Positions 39,101-45,620 of a stretch of DNA of 64,000 bases are shown here, piece after piece. Both the position numbers and the translations under genes were made by a program. Below the pieces are notes generated by a model, which did no database searches, was not told where the DNA came from, and saw nothing but the letters and a program-made list of their open reading frames with translations. This stretch comes from Hymenobacter sp. 15J16-1T3B. Lineage in GTDB: Bacteria > Bacteroidota > Bacteroidia > Cytophagales > Hymenobacteraceae. How positions within the stretch are numbered: the stretch's first letter is position 1; each line of letters starts with the position of its first letter. The stretch covers positions 421,918-485,917 of the forward strand of contig NZ_JAJFAV010000003.1 in NCBI RefSeq assembly GCF_020711235.1, read 5' to 3'.

Positions 39101-42081
39101 TGCTCAATCCGGCCGACCAAATCCTGAGCACAACCGATTACGACTCCTACGACTTTAACCACGACGGTACTCCCGATGCTCATTACCTAGCTCGGCACGA
39201 TGCGCGGCTAGGCGATGCGGCCTACCAAGCCTCACCTGACCTGCGCACCATAGGCCAGCCCACTCGTTCGCGAGTACGGGTATTAGGGGCCACGACCGGT
39301 GCCCCAGGAGCATGGCTGACGACATCCGCTTTTGTTGACGACAAGCTACGCGTCCTGCAAACGCAAAGCACCAATGCCCGCGGGTATCGCGACCTGGCTA
39401 CTTCGCGCTATGACTTCGCCGGCAATGTATTGGCTAGCTATTCCGTGCACCACGGCCCACAAGGAACCCGCGAAGATTCGGTATCAGTTCTGGAAACGTC
39501 CACTTACGACCACGCGGGGCGCTTGCTGGCCACCCAGCAAGTAGTGGACAGCGGCCCCAGCGTGACGCTGGCGGCTCACCGCTACAACGAGGTAGGACAA
39601 TTGCTGCAGAAACATCTCGGCGACAGCACCGCTGGCCGAGCGTTGCAGACCGTTGACTACAGTTATAACATTCGCGGTTGGCTTACTCGGGTAAACGATG
39701 CCCAACTCACACCCCAGCTTGGTCAGCGACCCGACTTGTTCGGGCTTGAACTCAGCTACGACCACGGTTTTGGTACCAACCAATTTAACGGCAACATCGC
39801 CGGGCAGAAGTGGCGCACAGCTTCTGATAACGTTGAACGAGCTTACGGCTACCGCTACGACCAACTCAGCCGCATCCTGCAAGGGGATTTTGTTGCACGC
39901 GATGCCGCTGGAATCTGGAATGCCGAGCGTGACAATTATCGCTTCTGGGCCGCCAGCTACGATGCTAACGGCAACTTGCTGACTGCTCGCCGGCGGGGGC
40001 TAGTACAGGAATCCACTCGAACCACTCCCCGCCGCTACGGCGAAATTGACAACCTGCGTTACCGCTATCAGCCCAATTCGGATGGTCCCGCTGCTGCCAG
40101 CAACCGCCTACTCCGCGTCGATGATTTAGCCCCGGTTGCCACCGAGTTCGGGCCCCAGCAGCCCACGCGCCCCGACTTCCAAGATGGTGCCACCAGCGGC
40201 AGCACTTTGCCTGACTACGCATACGACGATGCCGGCTCGCTCATCCGCGACCGAAACAAGGGCATTGACACTATTCGGTACAATCACCTGCACCTGCCAA
40301 CCCGTATCGTGTGGGCCAACGGTAACCGACTGGAATTCCGATACACTGCCGCCGGGCAGAAAGTAGCTAAGCTAGCTACCCCCACCGGCAAGCCAACCGT
40401 GCGCACCGATTACCTAGGCGCCTGGCAATACGAAGGTGACTCGCTTCGGTGGCTGAACACCAGTGAGGGCCGTGCCCTACGCTTTGTCCAACGTAATGCC
40501 GCCGGCCAGCCCGTAACGCGTTACAGCTACGAATACACCATCAAAGACCACCTGGGCAACCTGCGCGTAGCCTTCCGCCCCGGCGACCGGGCTCGGTACC
40601 GTGCTACCCTGGAGCCAGCCTTAGCTGATCAGGAAGAAGCACAGTTCGATTACGTGCGCGAAACTCGCTTCCAGACGGCCGATGCCGCCGCCGGCCAATA
40701 CGTCGCTCGCTTAAATGCTGCGCTAGGTAAGCCTATTGGCCCATTGAAAACTTTAACTGTGCGCAAAGGGGACACGCTACAGATTGAAGCCTTCGGGCGT
40801 TACGATCAGCCCGTGCACAACGTCAGCTACGGCTTTTCGCTGTTGAGCTTCGTCTCCTCGTTGCTGCAGCAGCCTGCCGTCCCCCCTGCCACCGGCGACG
40901 GTCAGACAGCCCGCCAACGTGCATTACCCTTTCTGGGTATTGGATTAGCCTTTGTGCCCCAACTTGTTCAACTTACCAATGGGGTGCCCCGCGCTTACCT
41001 CCGGGCGCTGGTGTTTGACAAAGATTCTACGTTACTTACCAGCTATACACAACAGCTCACTATGGCTGCCAACGGCAATTATCAACGGCTCAGCATTGAC
41101 CTGACTGCTCCGCAGGATGGTTTCGTGCAGACTTTCGTTGGCAATGAGAGTGATGCAGACGTATGTTTTGATGATGTCAGCATTGAGTACCGACCGACGC
41201 TGCTGGTGCAAGAGAATCAGTATGATCCGTTTGGGTTGGATTTAGTCGGTTTGCTTAAATTCACTGAAAATGAAAATAGATTTAATTTTAGTGGTAAAGA
41301 GAGTCAATATGAATTTGGTCTTAATTGGAAAGATTATGGCGCACGCGAATATGATGCTGCGTTAGGGAAATGGCATGTCGCTGATCCACTATCTTCAGAT
41401 GAGCCATCCTGGAGCTCATATAGGTCTTTCTTTAACAATCCAATTAAAAATATAGATCCTAATGGTATGTTGGAAGGTGAATATCGTGATAGGGAAGGAA
41501 ATAATTTAGGCAGTGATGGTATTAAGGATAATAAAATATACCTGTTGAACGAGGGGGTAAGGGCTAAAACTGAGAATTGCAATGTTAATTGGGGTGGCCA
41601 GTTGTCAGAGAAACATGCTCAGGAACTCAAAAAAAACTCAACAGAGGTTTGCGGGCTCATAATTATGAATAGAGTGGAAGAGGGTAGTGATTATACTATA
41701 AGCAACCTTTCAACGACAGGTGCAACAACTGGAGATAAACCTGTAAGCGGGTATACTCTAGAACCAGCTGGGCCTTCAACTGATGAAAGCGGGAAAGATA
41801 GACGTATACCAGAAGGAGTCTATGATATAAATAATTTTGCAAGCAAGAAAAACCCCGATAATTTTATTGTATCAAATGACAGAGTTTCAAAAAGTAGGGC
41901 GATATTGTTCCATCTTGGGAACACTGGTGGTGAAACAGAAGGATGTATTATGCCTGGGAGTGCAAAAAGTGCTGGCGCTGTTTGGAAAAGTGGCCCTAAA
42001 ATGGATGAAATCAGAAAATATATAAAGAGCAAAGGCTCCGAAAACGTTAAATTGATTGTAAATAATCAGATAGATAAGTAA
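36163..42081 (+). CDS. LRR-Rhs protein with exchanged C-terminal tip
   Basis: A 1972-residue secreted protein. After a signal peptide (LLCAVLLSAHLVQAQ) come: an N-cap and ~14 plant-type leucine-rich repeats (residues ~60-410; LEYLNLAQNRLTGSIPDGW); a PKD/Ig-like stretch; a DUF6443 domain (~590; KTDYLDGLGRTVQTVVHQD); more than ten YD repeats (FGRLRAVIPP, HAGRLLATQQ); and the Rhs core ending DPNG at 1768. The last ~205 residues are a DUF5675-like domain (RIPEGVYDI at 1881; HLGNTGGETEGCI with H1917 and C1928). From ~41220 the DNA is AT-rich, in contrast to all before it. Rhs proteins carry variable toxic tips; the tip activity here is unproven. Confidence 0.85.
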   Translation: MIRVTHSWQRVAAALGLLCAVLLSAHLVQAQGTVPDSTELRVLRQFYFHTGGAQWTQRNGWLTSASTVADVASWQGLSITDGDISEIYLPANNLRGDIPECLGLLMGLRVLHLGGNGGLAGPWPSVVVRPLSQLQSLYLHNCGLMDTLGNDFGGKPALAVVNLSGNALLGTIPRSLSNAPALEYLNLAQNRLTGSIPDGWASRHKLASLELNFNQFSGPLGNALGRLSALHTFWAYGNRLEGALPDSLSRCTHLRDVGFGHNHLTGLVPASWSQLTELYRLDLSENRLEGALPATWGALQLTHLYLNNNQLFGPIPATWSGMQALRYLVVSQNRLSGLLPTSLGQLRGLNYFDADNNRFNGPVPTSFKCMKALVRLNLSNNNLSGPLPDSLKATFLWFDNNHLSGRISTYYANAWQQGIGQMFFRGNDLVGLPTFNATLGYPYLQLELTSNFLEFDSYEANVAVPGQYQFFDYGQRIPSPADTQYVVAGSRAWLRRTFGGAHNHYQWQRQLGQVWVDLAPAQDADSLLLPPITESIEGAYRIRVTNDWLPWMTLYTKSVYVSVLPYTVPPRNEPSAGAGPMLVNAAPPSRTGAGDVVNYVRAFSARAVYTDPAALRQAPVRDVQIKTDYLDGLGRTVQTVVHQDSPGRRDVIQQQAYDEFGRQPKQYLPYTAAPAAGSFGAYRPDALREQYNFYRTPSVPGIPASGVAYAETRFEASPLNRPVVQAAPGETWQLQAVDNHTVHLDERAINSDQDTVRRWLPGYGSEREDLTAAGVYEPGTLWVKQTTDEQGQVAREYTDLEGRVVLKQVSTGRLGYYAVVHARDTMRYERRSWLSTYYVYDDFGRLRAVIPPLAEQRLRQHRWTVEGAGLERLLFRYHYDDQGRLTEKKVPDQDGYAYTVYDELDRPVLVQDPAQRAQHQWLATKYDTLGRTVYTALISDRGQTHAQWQAAAAAATVLCEQTATAPGPGGAYYTNQAFPVLNPADQILSTTDYDSYDFNHDGTPDAHYLARHDARLGDAAYQASPDLRTIGQPTRSRVRVLGATTGAPGAWLTTSAFVDDKLRVLQTQSTNARGYRDLATSRYDFAGNVLASYSVHHGPQGTREDSVSVLETSTYDHAGRLLATQQVVDSGPSVTLAAHRYNEVGQLLQKHLGDSTAGRALQTVDYSYNIRGWLTRVNDAQLTPQLGQRPDLFGLELSYDHGFGTNQFNGNIAGQKWRTASDNVERAYGYRYDQLSRILQGDFVARDAAGIWNAERDNYRFWAASYDANGNLLTARRRGLVQESTRTTPRRYGEIDNLRYRYQPNSDGPAAASNRLLRVDDLAPVATEFGPQQPTRPDFQDGATSGSTLPDYAYDDAGSLIRDRNKGIDTIRYNHLHLPTRIVWANGNRLEFRYTAAGQKVAKLATPTGKPTVRTDYLGAWQYEGDSLRWLNTSEGRALRFVQRNAAGQPVTRYSYEYTIKDHLGNLRVAFRPGDRARYRATLEPALADQEEAQFDYVRETRFQTADAAAGQYVARLNAALGKPIGPLKTLTVRKGDTLQIEAFGRYDQPVHNVSYGFSLLSFVSSLLQQPAVPPATGDGQTARQRALPFLGIGLAFVPQLVQLTNGVPRAYLRALVFDKDSTLLTSYTQQLTMAANGNYQRLSIDLTAPQDGFVQTFVGNESDADVCFDDVSIEYRPTLLVQENQYDPFGLDLVGLLKFTENENRFNFSGKESQYEFGLNWKDYGAREYDAALGKWHVADPLSSDEPSWSSYRSFFNNPIKNIDPNGMLEGEYRDREGNNLGSDGIKDNKIYLLNEGVRAKTENCNVNWGGQLSEKHAQELKKNSTEVCGLIIMNRVEEGSDYTISNLSTTGATTGDKPVSGYTLEPAGPSTDESGKDRRIPEGVYDINNFASKKNPDNFIVSNDRVSKSRAILFHLGNTGGETEGCIMPGSAKSAGAVWKSGPKMDEIRKYIKSKGSENVKLIVNNQIDK

Positions 42082-42082
42082 A

Positions 42083-42673
42083 ATGCGAATTGCTGCGACG
42101 ATATTTTTATATTTATTATGTGCTGTTTTCGAAGTAGCACATGGGCAAGTTAGTTTGTGTATGAATGAATCGAATCGTGCAAGAGCATTAAAACTTAAAA
42201 AAGCTTACATTGATAATAACTGTTTGGTTTTTTTTAATTGTTTTCCAAAATCGTTTAGCGACCTATGTGCCATATATGATTATAAGGAATATGACGAATC
42301 GTGTAATTTATATAGTTTTTACGACAAACATATCGATTATTTATTTAATTGCAAAAAAATATATAAAAAAGAGGTTTTGATCGATAAAATTATATTGATT
42401 TCTATTGATGGTGAATGGCGGGCAGATGCTATAGGCTTATTTCAAGCTAATGAACGAAAATTGATAATTAATAATACAGATATATTTTTGCGTGAATTAA
42501 ACAAGAGGTCTAATTCGGAGCAAAGGTCTTTGTGGCATTTTATATTTGATGGGTCTCCACCGCATGATAAACAGATTAGAGAGCTATATAAAACTTTATT
42601 CGTCTTGGTTTCTAAAAAGGATGCTTTACAGGCACGAATAATGAAAGAGGAGTTTTATAAAATGTATCATTGA
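42083..42673 (+). CDS. AT-rich exported protein, candidate immunity protein
   Basis: A 196-residue product not recognised by family. It starts with a signal-peptide-like segment (MRIAATIFLYLLCAVFEVAHGQ), is rich in Lys, Ile, Asn and Tyr with about five cysteines, and the gene begins 1 bp after the Rhs stop codon. Its base composition is as AT-rich as the Rhs tip and unlike the rest of the window. Position (immediately downstream of an Rhs tip), size and composition fit an immunity protein that neutralises the tip; an exported one would suit a target in the periplasm. That function is inference. Confidence 0.7.
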   Translation: MRIAATIFLYLLCAVFEVAHGQVSLCMNESNRARALKLKKAYIDNNCLVFFNCFPKSFSDLCAIYDYKEYDESCNLYSFYDKHIDYLFNCKKIYKKEVLIDKIILISIDGEWRADAIGLFQANERKLIINNTDIFLRELNKRSNSEQRSLWHFIFDGSPPHDKQIRELYKTLFVLVSKKDALQARIMKEEFYKMYH

Positions 42674-42676
42674 AAT

Positions 42677-42721
42677 AAAAAAAAGCACCGCTCACTATAT
42701 TAGTGGGCGGCGCTTTTTTTT
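42677..42721. terminator. Bidirectional terminator between Rhs locus and tRNA
   Basis: AAAAAAAGC-CCGC-CACTA (42677-42696) pairs with TAGTG-GCGG-GCTTTTTTT (42701-42721). Poly-A on the left and poly-T on the right let it end both the plus-strand immunity gene and the minus-strand tRNA. Confidence 0.8.
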
Positions 42722-42722
42722 G

Positions 42723-42796
42723 TAGCGGGGACGAGATTTGAACTCGTGGCCTCAGGGTTATGAATCCTGTGCTCTAACCAACTGAGCTACCCCGCC
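42723..42796 (-). tRNA. tRNA-Met (anticodon CAT)
   Basis: The minus strand folds as a 74-nt tRNA: acceptor GGCGGGG/CCCCGCT with a G-U pair at the end, D arm GCTCAGTTGGTTAGAGC, anticodon loop TTCATAA, T arm GAGTTCAAATCTC, discriminator A. CCA is not encoded. The anticodon CAT allows elongator Met; a tRNA-Ile2 (lysidine) cannot be excluded by sequence alone. A TACCTTTG promoter lies 15 bp upstream. Confidence 0.93.
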
Positions 42797-42810
42797 CTGT
42801 TTTGGTGCCG

Positions 42811-42818
42811 CAAAGGTA
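42811..42818 (-). promoter_or_regulatory. -7 promoter element of tRNA-Met
   Basis: TACCTTTG on the minus strand, exact TAnnTTTG, 14 bp before the tRNA 5' end. Confidence 0.8.
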
Positions 42819-42866
42819 AAGCGAAGATTTAACGCAGTGCAAGCTTTGACGGAAAAAAAAGCCGTG

Positions 42867-42874
42867 TATCTTGC
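42867..42874 (+). promoter_or_regulatory. Candidate promoter of the START-like gene
   Basis: TTG at 42846-42848, 18-nt spacer, TATCTTGC at 42867-42874: close to the Bacteroidota -33/-7 pattern. Confidence 0.6.
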
Positions 42875-42934
42875 CGCTACTCCCCAATCTGGCTGATTGC
42901 CAGCTAGACAAATTTCCGCTTCTCTCGCTGCCCT

Positions 42935-43348
42935 ATGCCCATTTCCGCTACTCGCTCCAAGCACCGCTTCGTGCAGGAATACCCCGTCAATGCCTCGGCT
43001 AAGATCCTTTATCCTTACCTCGCTTCGGCTTCCGGACTGCGCCAATGGTTCTGCCAAGACGTTCAAATGGTGAACCCCCACATCTTTAACTTCGTGTGGG
43101 ACAACCAGCCTCACCTCGCCGAAATCACCTCCCAGCGTACCAACCGTTCGGTGCGGTTCGTGTTCCTCGGGCCCGAGCGCCGGCACATGCCCGATGCCAA
43201 TTACCTTGACTTCACCATCGAGTCTTCGGAACTGACGCAAGAGGTGTTCTTGCGTGTTGTCGACTACTCCGAGGAAACCGACGACGTGGAGCTGACCGAA
43301 ATGTGGGATAACCTCGTGCAGAACTTGCGCGAACAGGTAGGGGGCTGA
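42935..43348 (+). CDS. START-like domain protein
   Basis: A 137-residue SRPBCC-fold protein of the Bacteroidota START-like family: RFVQEYPVNASAKILYPYLASASGLRQWFCQDV at the N-terminus, then VWDNQPHLAEI, VRFVFLG and a C-terminal helix MWDNLVQNLREQV. The fold forms a hydrophobic pocket, so it should bind a lipid-like ligand, but the ligand is unknown. It has its own promoter and a strong terminator, so it is monocistronic. Confidence 0.85.
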   Translation: MPISATRSKHRFVQEYPVNASAKILYPYLASASGLRQWFCQDVQMVNPHIFNFVWDNQPHLAEITSQRTNRSVRFVFLGPERRHMPDANYLDFTIESSELTQEVFLRVVDYSEETDDVELTEMWDNLVQNLREQVGG

Positions 43349-43377
43349 GCCACTTTTTTCAGTATCGTATTGTTCCG

Positions 43378-43424
43378 AAAGGAGCGGAGCCATCCCGATG
43401 CCGGGATGGAGCCGCTCCTTTTTT
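43378..43424 (+). terminator. Terminator of the START-like gene
   Basis: AAAGGAGCGG and CCATCCC (43378-43396) pair with GGGATGG and CCGCTCCTTT (43403-43421), two-base internal bulge, followed by T residues. Confidence 0.85.
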
Positions 43425-43457
43425 AGTCCCTAACCGATTGACGGCGCCGCGGCGACG

Positions 43458-43465
43458 TACCTTTG
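43458..43465 (+). promoter_or_regulatory. -7 promoter element (TACCTTTG)
   Basis: Exact TAnnTTTG, 49 bp before the LptF/LptG gene start. Confidence 0.75.
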
Positions 43466-43514
43466 CGGCCGTTTTCGGCGTTAAGGAGCCCTCTGAAGTG
43501 GCTTGCTGCTGGTT

Positions 43515-44960
43515 ATGAAGAAAATAGATAAGCTGATCCTGCAGGCCTTTATCGGGCCGTTTCTGCTCACGTTTGCGGTGGTAGAGTTCGTTTTCCTTAC
43601 CCAAACGATGATGAAGTACCTCGACGACCTCGTCGGGAAGGATTTGGGTACGGGCGTGATTCTGCAGCTGCTGATGTATTTCAGCGTGCTCATCGTGCCC
43701 ATTTCGCTGCCGTTGGCGGTGCTGCTGTCGTCGCTGATGACCTACGGCAACCTGGGGGAGCACCACGAGCTAACGGCCATCAAGACCTCGGGCGTGTCGT
43801 TGACGCGGATTCTGCGACCGGTGATGCTGTTCAGCGCCCTGCTGGCCGGCTTCGCGTTCTGGTTCAACAACACCATCGTGCCCAAGGCCAATCTGAAAGC
43901 CTACAGCCTGCTCTGGGACGTACGCCAGCAGAAATTAGCCTTGGATATCCGGCCGGGGGTGTTCTACAGCGGCATTCCGGGCTATACCATCAAGGTCAAC
44001 AGCAAGGGCGGCGAAAACGGGGAGAACCTCTACGGGGTCATGATCTACGACCACAGCGGCAGCAGCGGCAACGTGGCCATGGTACTGGCCGACTCCGGCC
44101 GCATGGCCACCCGCTACGACGGACAATACCTGGCGCTGGAGCTTTTCAACGGCCGCAAGTACGTGGAGCAGCCCTCGGCCCGCGACCGATCCGGCGCCGG
44201 CTTCGTGCAACAGAAGTTTGACCGCACCGACATCATTTTCTCGCTGGCCTCGTTCAGCCTCGACCGCACCAAGGAGGACTTGTTCAAAGAAAACAAGATC
44301 ATGCTCACGCTGCCGCAGCTGCGCGGCTTCGTCGATTCCATGAGCGTGGTGCTCAACAAGGAGCGGCGCCAGGCAGGGATGCAGCTGAATCCGTATTTTC
44401 TCTACCAGCGCTTCGATACGACCGGCCAAGCCTACGACCGGCGGACCGCCAGCTGGCAAGTGCCGGCCACCAAAATGCCGGCGCCCTCAGCTGCCGTGCT
44501 AGAGTCGGCGGCCAACCGGGCCCGCAACTTGCGCTCCTTCATGACCACGTACTCGGAACGGTTGGGCAGCACGGCCCGCGAGATGGGCAATTACCGCATC
44601 GAAATTTTCCGCAAGTACACCCAGTCGGTGGCCATTCTGATCATGTTCCTGATCGGGGCGCCGCTGGGGGCCATTATCAAGAAAGGTGGCTTGGGCGTGC
44701 CGGTGCTCGTCTCGATTCTGTTCTTCATCATTTTCTACGTCGTGTCCATCATCGGGGAGAAGTACGGCCGCGAAGCCGTGATGCCGGTGGGCGTGGGCAT
44801 GTGGATGTCCAACTTCGTGCTGCTGCCGGCCGGGCTGTTTTTCCTCTACCAAGCGCGCCGCGACTCCAGTCTATTCGAGGTTGATTTCTGGCTGCGCCTC
44901 TCGCGCAAGCTGCCGAAGTGGTTCGTGCGCAAGCCCGCGCCGGTGACGACGGCAGGGTAG
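43515..44960 (+). CDS. LptF/LptG family permease
   Basis: A 481-residue inner-membrane permease of the LPS-export ABC transporter. The N-terminal helices (MKKIDKLILQAFIGPFLLTF ... LQLLMYFSVLIVPISLPLAVLLSSLMTYG), the characteristic GEHHELTAIKTSGVSLTRILRP block, a periplasmic domain, and two or three C-terminal helices (VAILIMFLIGAPLGAII) follow the LptF/G plan; the periplasmic domain is longer than in E. coli. Which of LptF or LptG it is cannot be told. ATG 43515 was chosen, four codons inside the open frame. Confidence 0.93.
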   Translation: MKKIDKLILQAFIGPFLLTFAVVEFVFLTQTMMKYLDDLVGKDLGTGVILQLLMYFSVLIVPISLPLAVLLSSLMTYGNLGEHHELTAIKTSGVSLTRILRPVMLFSALLAGFAFWFNNTIVPKANLKAYSLLWDVRQQKLALDIRPGVFYSGIPGYTIKVNSKGGENGENLYGVMIYDHSGSSGNVAMVLADSGRMATRYDGQYLALELFNGRKYVEQPSARDRSGAGFVQQKFDRTDIIFSLASFSLDRTKEDLFKENKIMLTLPQLRGFVDSMSVVLNKERRQAGMQLNPYFLYQRFDTTGQAYDRRTASWQVPATKMPAPSAAVLESAANRARNLRSFMTTYSERLGSTAREMGNYRIEIFRKYTQSVAILIMFLIGAPLGAIIKKGGLGVPVLVSILFFIIFYVVSIIGEKYGREAVMPVGVGMWMSNFVLLPAGLFFLYQARRDSSLFEVDFWLRLSRKLPKWFVRKPAPVTTAG

Positions 44961-44982
44961 AGGCACCGCCGCCCGTAGATGG

Positions 44983-45023
44983 AAAGGGTTCGGCCAGGCA
45001 ACTTGCCCGGCCGAACCCTTTTT
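44983..45023 (+). terminator. Terminator after the LptF/LptG gene
   Basis: AAAGGGTTCGGCC (44983-44995) pairs with GGCCGAACCCTTT (45009-45021), followed by TTT. Confidence 0.85.
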
Positions 45024-45080
45024 CCGCCCTGCCGACGCGTTATTGCAGCTGTATTCCGTCCAATGGACCGAATATTTTCT

Positions 45081-45088
45081 TACCTTTG
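45081..45088 (+). promoter_or_regulatory. -7 promoter element of rpsO
   Basis: TACCTTTG, 81 bp before the rpsO start. This leaves a ~70-nt leader, long enough for S15 autoregulation as seen in other bacteria; no leader fold was recognised. Confidence 0.75.
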
Positions 45089-45168
45089 CGCTACGCCTAG
45101 CTATGTTGCCGGCGTATACCCTTTTTCACACTTCTTAATCCAAGACGGGGCTTTCTCCCTATCTGCCG

Positions 45169-45444
45169 ATGAAACTCACTACCGAAGCCAAGCAGGCAAT
45201 CTTCGAACAGCACGGCGTTGCGAAGACCAAAACCGACACCGGTTCGGCCGAATCGCAAATCGCGCTGTTTACCACGCGTATCTCGCACCTGACGGAGCAC
45301 CTGAAAGTCAACAAGAAAGACTTCTCGACCCGTCTGGGCCTGCTCAAGCTGGTAGGTAAGCGCCGTCGTCTGCTGAACTACCTGCAGCAGCGCGACATCA
45401 ACCGCTACCGCGCCATCATTAAGGAGCTGGGCATCCGCAAGTAA
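45169..45444 (+). CDS. rpsO: 30S ribosomal protein S15
   Basis: A 91-residue S15 with the full consensus ([56 protein letters not shown]). It binds 16S rRNA early in 30S assembly. The adjacent pnp gene gives the classical rpsO-pnp order, with a terminator between them. Confidence 0.97.
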   Translation: MKLTTEAKQAIFEQHGVAKTKTDTGSAESQIALFTTRISHLTEHLKVNKKDFSTRLGLLKLVGKRRRLLNYLQQRDINRYRAIIKELGIRK

Positions 45445-45456
45445 CTCACTCCAGAA

Positions 45457-45491
45457 AGCAGGGAGCCCGCCGGCCGGGTTCCCTGCTTTTT
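45457..45491 (+). terminator. Terminator between rpsO and pnp
   Basis: AGCAGGGAGCCCGCC pairs with GGCCGGGTTCCCTGCT (one G-U), followed by TTTTTTT. pnp therefore needs read-through or its own promoter. Confidence 0.85.
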
Positions 45492-45620
45492 TTGCGTTGC
45501 CCGGCACACTCTTGTTGGCCGGGCACGTTAGTTTTAAACGAGCCGGAAACCCCGGGCCACTGCGCTGGCCCGGCTTCGCTGCCAAACACGCTGTTCCAAC
45601 CCCAAGCTACCCCTGAAGGA

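Noticed and set aside
31860..42800. tRNA-Met as an integration site with direct repeats
   Set aside because: The Rhs locus ends at tRNA-Met, but I found no second copy of the tRNA end near 31.9 kb and no integrase gene.
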